From: Spirochaetae bacterium HGW-Spirochaetae-7
GTDB lineage: Bacteria > Spirochaetota > Spirochaetia > Treponematales > UBA12059
DNA length: 22,324 nt
Direction of reading: 5' to 3'
Assembly: GCA_002839245.1 (NCBI GenBank)
Contig: PGXR01000112.1
Location: forward strand, 1 to 22,324
Part shown: in pieces, positions 6,926 through 14,556 of the stretch
How positions within the stretch are numbered: the stretch's first letter is position 1
How the letters are laid out: every line of letters starts with the position of its first letter
Program-made: the position numbers and the translations under genes
Notes under the pieces: generated by a model
Database searches by the model: none
What the model saw: the letters and a program-made list of their open reading frames with translations, nothing else
What the model was told of the DNA's origin: nothing

Positions 6926-8605
6926 TTATAGGGTTCCGGCTGCGAAGCCAGTTACCAAAGCCAGGCTCAACGCGCCGCCTGAAATGTTCTTTACGTCGAC
7001 ACGGCCGGCCTGCATCAGCTTCCGCAGCGCGATATGGCTCTCGTAGCCTGCGCGGGACAGCAGGAGGAGCGGACCCGACGGTAGTTCCTCCATGCGCCAG
7101 TCGAATTCATCGAGCGGTATGTGCACGTTTCCGGGCACGGGCGCCTTGCGTCGCTCTCCATTCGTCCTTACGTCGACGATAGTGGCCTTGCCTCCCGACA
7201 CGAGCTTCCAGGCTTCGGTCGCCGAAACGACGGGCGCGTATCCTGACTCCGCGTTCTGCGCCACGAAGGCGACCATGTTCATCGGGTCGTTGGCCGCGCC
7301 GAACGGAGGCGCGTACGCCAGGTCCAGTTCCGCCAGGTCGTCTATGCCGAGGCCGGCCGCGATGGCGGTCGCCGCCACGTCGATGCGCTTGTCCACGCCT
7401 TGCTTGCCAAAGGCCTGGGCTCCCAGCAAGCGCCCCGAACCTCGCTCGTAGACGATCTTGAGGCTCATCTCCTCGGCGCCGGGGTAATAGCTTACATGAT
7501 TGTAGCGATGCACCGTCGCGGTGGCGGCGTCCAGTTGCAGTGCCGAGGCAGCTTTCTCCGACAAGCCCGTCATCGCGAAGGTATGCTCGAGGACCTTGAA
7601 TACGCTCGTGCCGGCAGCCCCCGCGTATCGCATGGAGCCGCCCAGTGCGTTCGTGGCGGCGATGCGGCCCTGCCTGTTCGCAGGGCCCGCCAGCGGTACG
7701 CGGGCGGGCTTGCCCGAGATGCGGTTGACCGTCTCGACCATGTCTCCGGCCGCCCAGACATGCTCGTCGCTCGTGCGCATGTATTCGTCCACGACCAGGC
7801 CGCCCGTCGGGCCTATCGCCAGGGAGGCGGACTTGGCAAGGTCGACGTTCGGCTTGACGCCTGCCGATACCAGCACGACGTCCGCGCTTATCTCGGTGCC
7901 ATTGTCCAGCACAGCGACTCCGCCCTTGCCGTCTGCCGACTTGCGCAGGGACTTTACCGACCGGCCGGTGATGACCGATGCGCCGGCTGCCTCGAAGGCC
8001 TTTCCTATCATCGCGCCGAATTCGGCGTCAGCCGGCGGCATCACGTACGGGGTCAGCTCGACGATGGTCGTGGCAAGTCCCCTGGCGATGAACGCCTCCG
8101 CAGCCTCGAGCCCGATGAAACCTCCGCCTATCACCAGCGCAGAGGCCGGGGAGCGTTCGCCCATGAACTTGTGCACGGCGTCCATGTCCGGGATAGTCCA
8201 GAGGCGGAAAACGTGGTCGGCGTCGGAACCGTCAATCGGCGGCATGAAAGGGGAGCCGCCCTGTGCCAGGATCAGTGAGTCGTAAGGAAGCTTTGATTCC
8301 CCGAGGGGGCCGCGGACAGTGACCGTCCTGGCCGCGCGGTCGATGGATATCGCCCTGGTCTCGAGCAGCACCTCGACGCCGTAGCGGGCCGTGAAGCCCT
8401 CGGGCGTCTGCAAAATCAGTTCGCTGCGCTTCTCGATGTCCCGCGATATGAAATACGGCAAGCCACAATTGGCGAACGAAACATAGCGCCCCGCTTCGAC
8501 TATCGTCACGCTCGCGGTGGCGTCGATACGCTTGGCCCGTGCAGCCGCGGTCGCTCCGGCGGCGACTCCGCCGATGATGATCAGTCGTTTGACTTCCTTC
8601 GCCAT
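6926..8605 (-). CDS. CoA-disulfide reductase / persulfide reductase-like flavoprotein with C-terminal rhodanese domain (catalytic Cys replaced)
   Basis: FAD-dependent pyridine nucleotide-disulfide oxidoreductase of 559 residues, as in the CoADR-RHD family, which reduces CoA disulfides, persulfides or polysulfides with NAD(P)H. The FAD-binding motif IIGGVAAGATAAARAKR lies near residues 10-26. The single redox cysteine is Cys47 in SFANCGLPY. The NAD(P)H motif LVIGGGFIGLEAAEAF lies near 157-172. The rhodanese domain runs from about 460 to the end, but its loop reads LLSRAGYES. Ser517 stands where the catalytic Cys belongs, and Glu replaces the usual Arg. The ATG at 8603-8605 has AAGGAG upstream; an upstream extension is not needed. 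The small rhodanese follows 19 bp downstream. Confidence 0.93.
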   Translation of the reverse strand: MAKEVKRLIIIGGVAAGATAAARAKRIDATASVTIVEAGRYVSFANCGLPYFISRDIEKRSELILQTPEGFTARYGVEVLLETRAISIDRAARTVTVRGPLGESKLPYDSLILAQGGSPFMPPIDGSDADHVFRLWTIPDMDAVHKFMGERSPASALVIGGGFIGLEAAEAFIARGLATTIVELTPYVMPPADAEFGAMIGKAFEAAGASVITGRSVKSLRKSADGKGGVAVLDNGTEISADVVLVSAGVKPNVDLAKSASLAIGPTGGLVVDEYMRTSDEHVWAAGDMVETVNRISGKPARVPLAGPANRQGRIAATNALGGSMRYAGAAGTSVFKVLEHTFAMTGLSEKAASALQLDAATATVHRYNHVSYYPGAEEMSLKIVYERGSGRLLGAQAFGKQGVDKRIDVAATAIAAGLGIDDLAELDLAYAPPFGAANDPMNMVAFVAQNAESGYAPVVSATEAWKLVSGGKATIVDVRTNGERRKAPVPGNVHIPLDEFDWRMEELPSGPLLLLSRAGYESHIALRKLMQAGRVDVKNISGGALSLALVTGFAAGTL

Positions 8606-8631
8606 ATTGCCACTCCTTATGTTTGTTTCCG

Positions 8632-8660
8632 AATATATACAAAACACTATATTAAGTCAA
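8632..8660 (-). promoter_or_regulatory. Sigma-70-type promoter of the CoADR-rhodanese operon
   Basis: On the minus strand TTGACT (8655-8660) and TATATT (8632-8637) are separated by exactly 17 bases. The surrounding AT-rich sequence contrasts with the GC-rich genes. The transcript would begin near 8625, giving a leader of about 20 bases that contains the ribosome-binding site. Confidence 0.7.
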
Positions 8661-8673
8661 CAACCATAGCGCT

Positions 8674-8690
8674 CAAACGGGAACGGTTTG
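8674..8690. promoter_or_regulatory. 17-bp imperfect palindrome, candidate operator of the sugar phosphorylase gene
   Basis: CAAACGGGAACGGTTTG has matching outer arms (CAAAC/GTTTG) and one further matching pair in the centre. Its end overlaps the proposed -35 box of the phosphorylase gene. Its form and position suit a sugar-responsive repressor such as a LacI-family protein, but no regulator gene is in the window. Confidence 0.4.
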
Positions 8691-8716
8691 CGCTCATCGC
8701 CCTACAGCCCTATACT
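8688..8716 (+). promoter_or_regulatory. Promoter of the sugar phosphorylase gene, placed for a leaderless mRNA
   Basis: TTGCGC (8688-8693), a 17-base spacer and TATACT (8711-8716). The ATG at 8723 is only six bases beyond the -10 box, so the transcript would begin at or next to the start codon. No Shine-Dalgarno sequence precedes the ATG, which fits. Confidence 0.5.
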
Positions 8717-8722
8717 TGCAGT

Positions 8723-10477
8723 ATGGATACAGTATCGTTGAAGGGAACCCCCGGAGGCAAGGCCGCCGAACTGCTCGCGTTTATCTATGGCGACAGGGCC
8801 GGCGAGGCATCGAGCCTTGTCGAGGCAGTGCTGGCGCGGCGATTGCCCGGACTCGAACGGTCGGGCCGCCTGCGGGCCGGCAGGACCGGCGCACGCGCGT
8901 TCACCGAGAAGGACGCGCTTCTCATCTCTTACGGGGACATGGTGGCTCCCCTGGCGGCCGCCGGTAATGGCCAGAGTTCGCTCGCGCGGCTCGGCGATTT
9001 CATCGACCGGCGCATGGCGGGCCTGTTCACCTACCTCCACCTGCTGCCGTTCTTTCCGTACTCTTCCGACGACGGCTTTTCGGTGATGGATTACCGTGAG
9101 GTCGACCCCGCTCTCGGGACCTGGGGCGATATCGAAGCGCTCGGAAAGACGCGCTCGCTCGCCTTCGACCTTGTCTGCAACCACGCCAGCGTCCAGGGAA
9201 CCTGGTTCACGTCGTTCAAGGCGGGCCGGAAGCCGTTCGACCGATTCTTCATCACCCGTCCCCTCGACTACGATGCCTCCTCCGTCCTCCGGCCGCGCAC
9301 CCATCCCCTGATAACGCCGGTCGAACTCGATGACGGCAGGACGGTCGGTGTCTGGACGACCTTCAGCGCGGACCAGGCGGACCTGGATTTTTCGGAACCG
9401 GCGGTGTTCGCCGAGTTCCTCGACATAGTGCTTGGATACGCCGAGCGCGGCGCGGGCCTCCTCAGGCTAGACGCGATAGCCTACCTCTGGAAGGAAGACG
9501 GGACGAGCTGCGCCCACCTTCCACGGACCCACGCGATCGTCAAGCTGCTTCGCGCCCTCATCGACTCCGTGGGATTGGACATGGTCCTCCTGACCGAAAC
9601 GAACGTTCCCCATGAAGAGAACATGTCGTATTTCGGCTCGGGCGACGAGGCGGCCATGGTCTACAACTTCAGCCTGCCGCCGCTCGTGCTCCACGCGTTC
9701 GCCACGGGCGACGCGAAGCCGCTTTCCGACTGGGCCGCAGCGCTGCGCGTACCGGCGGGGCTCCTCAATTTCCTCGCCTCCCATGACGGCATCGGCGTCA
9801 CGCCCGCCCGGGGCCTGATCGCCGACTTCGACAGGACCATCGAAGCCGTCAAGCAGCGCGGCGGCCTCGTATCGTACAAGGCCGCTCCAACGGGACCGGC
9901 GCCGTACGAACTCAACATTTCGTGGGCCGACGCCGTCTCGAGGCCGGAGGCGGACGACGATGAACGATCCCGCGCACTGATCGCCAGCTACGCAGTGGCT
10001 TGCGCGATGGACGGAGTCCCCGCATTGTATTTCCCCTCGATCGCCGGTTCGCGGTCCTGGTGCGACGGCCCCGCGCGGCTCGGCTACAATCGCGCCATCA
10101 ACCGGGAACGCCCGCGACTCGACGAACTCGAGGCCTCGCTCGCCGATCCGGCTTCGATGCGGTCGCGGTCGCTGGCCGGCTTGTCATCGTTGTTGAGGGA
10201 GCGGGCCAGGCGACCCTCCTTCGCTCCCGCTGCCGCTCGTGTCGCGCACCCGGCCTCCGGCCCCGTATTCATCGTCGAGCGCGGGACCGGAAACGACGCG
10301 GTGCTCGTTCTGATCAACTGCTCGCCGTTCCAGGCGGCGGCGACTATCCCCGCGGCATGGGAACGGACAGCGCGGGCCTTTGACCCGGTGAACGGCAGGG
10401 CAGTTCAGCTGCCCCCGAGCCATGGCTTCGTGACGCTCGGGGCTTACGACGTGCGATGGCTTGAACGCCGGAAATGA
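8723..10477 (+). CDS. GH13 subfamily 18 sugar phosphorylase, glucosylglycerate phosphorylase-like
   Basis: Reversible phosphorolysis of an alpha-glucoside to alpha-glucose 1-phosphate, in the cytoplasm. The 584 residues exceed sucrose phosphorylase (about 500) and suit glucosylglycerate phosphorylase. LLPFFPYSSDDGFSVMDY at about 111-128 also favours that branch, since sucrose phosphorylases have a different text there. The GH13 nucleophile is Asp250 (LLRLDAIAYLWKE), the acid/base Glu292 (LLTETNVPHEENMSYFG) and the third carboxylate Asp355 (ASHDGIG). Exact substrate (glucosylglycerate, glucosylglycerol, sucrose or sucrose 6'-phosphate) cannot be settled by eye. There is no transporter or kinase beside it. 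It stands as a single gene with its own promoter, converging on the ClC gene 34 bp away. Confidence 0.9.
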   Translation: MDTVSLKGTPGGKAAELLAFIYGDRAGEASSLVEAVLARRLPGLERSGRLRAGRTGARAFTEKDALLISYGDMVAPLAAAGNGQSSLARLGDFIDRRMAGLFTYLHLLPFFPYSSDDGFSVMDYREVDPALGTWGDIEALGKTRSLAFDLVCNHASVQGTWFTSFKAGRKPFDRFFITRPLDYDASSVLRPRTHPLITPVELDDGRTVGVWTTFSADQADLDFSEPAVFAEFLDIVLGYAERGAGLLRLDAIAYLWKEDGTSCAHLPRTHAIVKLLRALIDSVGLDMVLLTETNVPHEENMSYFGSGDEAAMVYNFSLPPLVLHAFATGDAKPLSDWAAALRVPAGLLNFLASHDGIGVTPARGLIADFDRTIEAVKQRGGLVSYKAAPTGPAPYELNISWADAVSRPEADDDERSRALIASYAVACAMDGVPALYFPSIAGSRSWCDGPARLGYNRAINRERPRLDELEASLADPASMRSRSLAGLSSLLRERARRPSFAPAAARVAHPASGPVFIVERGTGNDAVLVLINCSPFQAAATIPAAWERTARAFDPVNGRAVQLPPSHGFVTLGAYDVRWLERRK

Positions 10478-10511
10478 CGGACACCAGCGGCGTCGTTCGC
10501 CGTCAAGGATT

Positions 10512-12077
10512 TCAGTTGGCCTCGATATTTCCCGACGGTGCCCTGGCCAGTTCCAGGAGGCGCTCCTTGTACCTGTGGGCCTTGTTCCGGTCGACGACGA
10601 CCTGGAGCACGTCACCCGGATGGATGTCGATATCCTTGTCCGGGAAGAGTTCGGACTCCCCCCGTTCGACCGCGACGAGGATGCAACCTTCGGGGAGCTT
10701 GTCCACGACAGTCGAACATTTTTCGAGTACAGAGCCTTCGAAAACCGGTATATAGAGTGTGACCGGCGATGGATGGGCTCCATCGTGGCGGTCCGGCGCC
10801 AATTTCGCCAGCAGGATGTCGTATATCGGCTTGTTGCGGAGTATGCCCGAGCCAAGCGACGCGACGACGGCGACCAGGATGAATGCCGGGAAATGCGCGA
10901 AGCTGCCGGCCATCTCCGTGATGAGCACGGCCCCCGTGATGGGCGCCCTCACCACGGCGGTGAAGAACCCGGCCATGCCTAGAAGGATGTAGTTGGGCAG
11001 ATACTGTTCCGGGAGCCCGAGTTCATTGAACGGGAAGGCGCACAACGCGCCAATAAGCGCGCCGATCGCAAGCAGCGGAAGGAATATGCCGCCAGGCGCG
11101 CCGGAACCATAGGAAAACAGGGTAAAGACCAGCTTGCCGGCAATGAGGGCTGCGACCAACCATGGCCCGCGTTCGGTATGGATGAGCGATTCGACCAGGG
11201 GGTGTCCGCCGCCGTTCAAAGCCGGGACCACCAGGCATACGCCGGCCGCGACGACGAAGGCCGATACCAGGCGCAGCATCTCGCTGGGGACGACGCGCCG
11301 GTACATCGATTGGGTCCACACGATACCCCGGCTGAAAATGGTACCGACGAGGGCGGAAGCCACCCCGATGAGCGGGATGGTGACGATGTACATTTCCACT
11401 GGCAGCACGTTCGCCAGGCTGATGCCGAATATCGGCGCGTGGCCGAAGAATGCCCACATCACCACGTTGGCTGAGAACGACGCGATGAGCGAGCTTGTCA
11501 GCATGACCGGCGATACGCTGCGGTGCAGCTCCTCGATGCAGAAAAGCACGCCGGCAAGCGGCGCATTGAAGGCCGCGGAAATGCCCGCGGCCGCGCCGGC
11601 AGTCACGAGGTAGCGCTGATACTCGTGCTTGCCGGTCAACTCGGTCAGCGCCGCGCCGGTGAGTGCTCCCAGCTGTATCGACGGGCCTTCCCGACCCAAC
11701 GACAGGCCGGCTCCGAGCGCAAGGCTGCCCCCGATGAATTTGAACGGCAATTCTTTTTTCCAGTCAAAACGAATCCTCCGCATGAGGAAGGCCTTGACCT
11801 GCGGAATGCCCGAGCCGTTGATATGAGGCGACGACTTGAGCATGATGGCCGTCACCAGGCCCATCGCCCCGGCTGCGCATAACCAGATGACGATATTGAC
11901 GACGGGATGCGTCACGAAGGAGAGGGCGACCCTCCGTTTCGTCTCGAGGAATAAAATCGTCATCCTGTAGGCTACGACTATAAGCCCCGATACAAGACCG
12001 ACCACAGCGCTCCAGACATAAATGCCTGCGCGCTTGCGGTCATTGCTGTATTCTGTAAATTTTGATGATCCAGACAT
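10512..12077 (-). CDS. ClC-family chloride/proton antiporter with C-terminal TrkA-C-type domain
   Basis: Membrane transporter exchanging chloride for protons. Signature loops are GSGIPQVKAF, GREGPSIQLGA (with the gating Glu), NAPLAGVLFCIEELHRS (with the proton-path Glu of antiporters, not channels), and GSGAPGGIFLPLLAIGA. About a dozen hydrophobic segments fill residues 20-430. The last 80 or so residues (ILVAVERGESELFPDKDIDI, then HPGDVLQVVVDR) look like a TrkA-C/RCK_C regulatory domain that may bind a ligand. The ATG at 12075-12077 gives 521 residues. Its ribosome-binding site is weak and 13 bases away, and earlier ATGs exist in frame (12155, 12128) but overlap the promoter zone of the divergent gene, so the start is the least certain part. 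Confidence 0.9.
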   Translation of the reverse strand: MSGSSKFTEYSNDRKRAGIYVWSAVVGLVSGLIVVAYRMTILFLETKRRVALSFVTHPVVNIVIWLCAAGAMGLVTAIMLKSSPHINGSGIPQVKAFLMRRIRFDWKKELPFKFIGGSLALGAGLSLGREGPSIQLGALTGAALTELTGKHEYQRYLVTAGAAAGISAAFNAPLAGVLFCIEELHRSVSPVMLTSSLIASFSANVVMWAFFGHAPIFGISLANVLPVEMYIVTIPLIGVASALVGTIFSRGIVWTQSMYRRVVPSEMLRLVSAFVVAAGVCLVVPALNGGGHPLVESLIHTERGPWLVAALIAGKLVFTLFSYGSGAPGGIFLPLLAIGALIGALCAFPFNELGLPEQYLPNYILLGMAGFFTAVVRAPITGAVLITEMAGSFAHFPAFILVAVVASLGSGILRNKPIYDILLAKLAPDRHDGAHPSPVTLYIPVFEGSVLEKCSTVVDKLPEGCILVAVERGESELFPDKDIDIHPGDVLQVVVDRNKAHRYKERLLELARAPSGNIEAN

Positions 12078-12139
12078 TGATTTGCTTGATCCTCTGCTGC
12101 GTTCTGTTGACGGACAACCGTACTCCATTTGGAATGAAC

Positions 12140-12167
12140 TTGACAACCGCGACATATGGCATACAAA
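12140..12167 (+). promoter_or_regulatory. Possible promoter of the PAP2-family gene
   Basis: TTGACA (12140-12145), a 16-base spacer and TACAAA (12162-12167). The start of transcription would be near 12174, leaving a very short leader before the ATG at 12181. The -35 is perfect but the -10 is mediocre. Confidence 0.35.
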
Positions 12168-12180
12168 TCAATTTATCAAG

Positions 12181-13104
12181 ATGTCCGGATTGGCAGCCAA
12201 TTTAAAAAACCGTCTCAGGCTCGTCGATTGCATGACCATCGTGTTCATCTGCTTCAACATCCTGTTCATCGCCTTCGCGCGGGACAGGATCGACCAGCCG
12301 CTCCCGATCGCCGCCGGCTACATGGCCTGCCTCGTCGCCTCCCTCGCCGTCATCGCGGCGGGAGGTCCGGAACGCTACCGGCCGCCGCGCACGAAAGCCA
12401 TGGTCATAATCCGGTGGTTTCAGGGCTTGGTTAGACAAGCGTATCCTCTGCTCTTCCTGTCGTACTTCTTTCTGGCCGTCACGCGATTCGACAACGCCGT
12501 CTTTGCCGAGAACCTGGATCCATGGTTTGCCGCGATGGACCGCGCCATCTTCGGTTCGGTGCCGGCCAGCTGGCTGATGGTACGCTACGAATCGTGCCTG
12601 CTGTCGGAGCTGTTCCATGGCGCCTACGTGCTGTATTACCTGTCCATCCCGGCTCTCGCATTCTGGCTCCATGCCAAGGACCGCGAAGGCCTGGCCGAGT
12701 ACCTCGACGTGATGCTGCTCCTGTTCTACGCAGCCTGCATTACGTATGTATTCCTGCCGGTCGTGGGCGGGCGCTTCGATCCGGCCATCAGGACCCTTGC
12801 CGAGGAGTATCGATTCGGGCCGTTCACCAGGATCATGGCCTTCATCTACCGAGGCACCCTGCACGCCGGTGCCGCGTTTCCAAGCACGCACGCGACGATT
12901 GGCCTCGTCATCGCCCTCGTTGCCAGGCGGCGGGCTCTGCCTCTTGCACCGTTTCTCGCCGCCAATGCCGCCCTCATCCTCGTGGCGACCGTCTACTGCG
13001 GCTACCACTATGTCGTCGATGTGCTGGCGGCCATCGCCTACGTCGCCGTGCTGTATCCCCTGACGATCGGGTTGCATGGGAGATATGGAGCTTTACCCCG
13101 TTGA
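12181..13104 (+). CDS. PAP2-superfamily membrane phosphatase/phosphotransferase
   Basis: Integral membrane protein of 307 residues with several hydrophobic helices and a PAP2-type active site near the C-terminus: AAFPSTHATIG (SxH motif, about residues 232-242) followed by CGYHYVVDVLAAIAY (HxxxD motif, about 273-287). Such proteins dephosphorylate lipid phosphates or move phospho-head groups; relatives include Aur1-like inositol phosphorylceramide synthases. The substrate cannot be read from sequence. The ATG at 12181 is the first methionine after a plausible promoter and precedes the first helix. The ribosome-binding site is poor, and a start at the ATG at 12232 would remove 17 polar residues. 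It diverges from the ClC gene. Confidence 0.82.
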   Translation: MSGLAANLKNRLRLVDCMTIVFICFNILFIAFARDRIDQPLPIAAGYMACLVASLAVIAAGGPERYRPPRTKAMVIIRWFQGLVRQAYPLLFLSYFFLAVTRFDNAVFAENLDPWFAAMDRAIFGSVPASWLMVRYESCLLSELFHGAYVLYYLSIPALAFWLHAKDREGLAEYLDVMLLLFYAACITYVFLPVVGGRFDPAIRTLAEEYRFGPFTRIMAFIYRGTLHAGAAFPSTHATIGLVIALVARRRALPLAPFLAANAALILVATVYCGYHYVVDVLAAIAYVAVLYPLTIGLHGRYGALPR

Positions 13105-13251
13105 TGCGGCGGCATGACCGGAATGTGCATTAAATTTAGGAATTTAGGGAAATTACTGAAGAAATATCTTTAATTCCATCAATTAGTGGTCTAAACTGAT
13201 AGACAGTACTTTTTCTGAATGCAGCAAAGTTGTCGACAGGGAGGCCCCTAA

Positions 13252-13577
13252 ATGAGGTTATTCCAGCGTCTTGTTCTTGTGACGCTACTCTTCACGTCAA
13301 TCGTGGGTGCTGGAGCCCAGGGATCCGACGTGACAGTGTCCTTCCTGCCCGGAGTGTCGGTGCCGCTCGGGCCAATGGTGGACGGTGACCTCGTCGCCTA
13401 TTCGATGTGCTGATGCAAACAACGATTTGGGCTGGTACGGCGTCCAACAGTGGCACTTATCTGTATATCGACAACGGTACCTTGTCGAACAACTGGACCG
13501 GATACATTGACGACTTGCGAATCTATAATGTTGCCTTGAATTTGACACAGATTCAGGATCTCTTTTCCAAAGACTAG
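13252..13577 (+). pseudogene. Chimeric remnant: signal-peptide fragment joined to a LamG-like C-terminal fragment
   Basis: Two short reading frames meet at TGATG. The first (13252-13413, 53 residues) has GGGAGG upstream of its ATG, a clear signal peptide ending near GAGAQ, and SDVTVSFLPGVSVPLG, which resembles the start of mature spirochaetal secreted proteins. It then stops abruptly. The second (13413-13577, 54 residues) reads WTGYIDDLRIYNVALNLTQI and ends QDLFSK, the typical C-terminal strand of a LamG/concanavalin-like domain. These are pieces of two different secreted-protein types in different frames, so a deletion or recombination near 13400 probably fused them. A functional small secreted protein from the first frame cannot be excluded. 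Confidence 0.6.
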
Positions 13578-13587
13578 CAAAATTGAA

Positions 13588-13603
13588 TGGGGTCAGAGAC
13601 AGG
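13588..13603. repeat. TGGGGTCAGAGACAGG motif, possible dispersed-repeat end
   Basis: Motifs of the form TGGGGTCAGA(N) are often found in many copies near REP-associated (Y1/RAYT) transposases in high-GC bacteria. Only one copy is in this window and no transposase is present, so this is a resemblance, not a proven element. Confidence 0.3.
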
Positions 13604-13610
13604 ATAAATA

Positions 13611-13643
13611 AATAGCCCCCCGGCTTGTCCGGGAGGGGCTATT
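13611..13643. terminator. Strong hairpin after the chimeric remnant
   Basis: AATAGCCCC and CCGG (13611-13623) pair with CCGG and GGGGCTATT (13629-13643) around a 5-base CTTGT loop, with a small internal mismatch. Termination is likely in either direction, though the plus-strand T-run is short. It may originally have ended the minus-strand PEGA copy whose 3' scrap lies at 13759-13809. Confidence 0.6.
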
Positions 13644-13758
13644 TACTGTGCGATGTTGCTTTTGCACGATTTTATTACGTGAGCTGACGCTCCTTAATAG
13701 TTGTCTCCCCTGCACCAGTCATTCCTGCCAAAGGGCCCATAGTTAGACACCAACCCCT

Positions 13759-13809
13759 TTACTTCCCCCTCATCCCGGCGAACGGCTCGATGGTGCAGGA
13801 CTTGCCTGA
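13759..13809 (-). pseudogene. Decayed copy of the 3' end of the PEGA-protein gene
   Basis: By my alignment about 45 of 51 bases match 14557-14607, the last 17 codons of the intact PEGA gene, in the same orientation. Read on the minus strand it gives SGKSCTIEPFAGMRGK then stop, against SGKSYTIEPFAGMMVK in the intact gene. Similarity ends abruptly upstream, where the frame is closed. It is a scrap of a second PEGA paralogue or of a duplication, with the Uma2 gene lying between the two copies. Confidence 0.8.
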
Positions 13810-13840
13810 TCATATTTCAAGACCCTGTCGATAGCCCGGA

Positions 13841-13869
13841 ATGACTATCCCATCCACTCATGTTATAAT
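13841..13869 (+). promoter_or_regulatory. Promoter of the Uma2-family gene
   Basis: ATGACT (13841-13846), a 17-base spacer and a perfect TATAAT (13864-13869). The transcript would begin near 13876, about 20 bases before the ATG. Confidence 0.65.
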
Positions 13870-13895
13870 CCAATGTGTCTATCTGGAGGTACGCC

Positions 13896-14465
13896 ATGGC
13901 AAGAGTCGAGGGCACGAGTGCGCTGAAACATGACGGAAAGTACACCTTGGCAGACTGGCGGTCCTGGCCTATTGACGAACGCTGGGAGCTCATAGACGGC
14001 ATCGCGTACTGCATGAGTCCGGCACCGAGGGTCCCTCACCAGGAAAAGGCCTACGACCTCGGCAGGAAACTCGGCAATTTTCTTGAAGGTATGCCGTGCA
14101 GACCCTTCATGGCTCCCCTGGACGTCTTCCTTGAAGAGGACGCTCAAGGAGATGGCGGCATAGTAGTCGAGCCGGACGTCATGGTCGTATGCGAGCAGGG
14201 GAAGATTGCCGATGACGGTATCCACGGCGCACCCGACTTTGTAGCCGAGGTGCTGTCCGACAGCACCGCCAACAAAGACTTCGGCGTCAAGAAGGAGCTG
14301 TACGAGCGTTCGGGCGTTCGGGAATACTGGATCATCCATCCCGACACTGGCGACATATTTCAGTACGTCCGCGATGGCGCTCTTTTTGCCCCTGTACAGG
14401 AACACCGCCGCGGCGTGCCGGTGCACAGTTCCGTTTTCACCGGGTTCAGCTGGGCGTGTACATAA
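13896..14465 (+). CDS. Uma2-family (DUF820) PD-(D/E)XK nuclease-fold protein
   Basis: Protein of 189 residues. VEPDVMVVCEQGKI (about 97-110), then PDFVAEVLSDSTANKD, KKELYERSGVREYWIIHPD and a short C-terminal strand are the standard order of Uma2/DUF820 proteins. These share a restriction-endonuclease-like fold; the Asp of EPD, the Glu of AEVLS and the following Lys are the likely catalytic residues. The biological role of the family is unknown. Copies are usually scattered and multiply in some genomes. The ATG at 13896 has TGGAGG six bases upstream and is preferred to the in-frame ATG at 13875. Its placement between two copies of the PEGA 3' end suggests arrival or retention by recombination. 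Confidence 0.9.
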   Translation: MARVEGTSALKHDGKYTLADWRSWPIDERWELIDGIAYCMSPAPRVPHQEKAYDLGRKLGNFLEGMPCRPFMAPLDVFLEEDAQGDGGIVVEPDVMVVCEQGKIADDGIHGAPDFVAEVLSDSTANKDFGVKKELYERSGVREYWIIHPDTGDIFQYVRDGALFAPVQEHRRGVPVHSSVFTGFSWACT

Positions 14466-14506
14466 AACGGATTTGGTTGACGGATCAGGCGATAGTCATG
14501 AACAAA

Positions 14507-14540
14507 GTCCGCCCCGGCTCTCACCAGGGCGGGCTATTTT
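14507..14540 (+). terminator. Rho-independent terminator after the Uma2 gene
   Basis: GTCCGCCC (14507-14514) pairs with GGGCGGGC (14527-14534) around a 12-base loop and is followed by TATTTT. The stem lies 41 bases after the Uma2 stop and 22 bases past the PEGA stop on the other strand, so it may serve both. Confidence 0.65.
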
Positions 14541-14556
14541 CAAGAGAGAAAATTCC

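Larger units (their letters stand above)
13578..13895. other. Gene-free 318-bp stretch with repeat scars
   Basis: It holds a GGGGTCAGAGAC motif, a strong hairpin (13611-13643), about 115 bases with nothing I recognise, a decayed copy of the 3' end of the PEGA gene (13759-13809) and the Uma2 promoter. No convincing coding frame or RNA gene is seen. Confidence 0.7.

Noticed and set aside
10474..10502. Terminator between the phosphorylase and ClC genes
   Set aside because: Only short GACGG/CCGTC and GGCG/CGCC pairings and no T-run.
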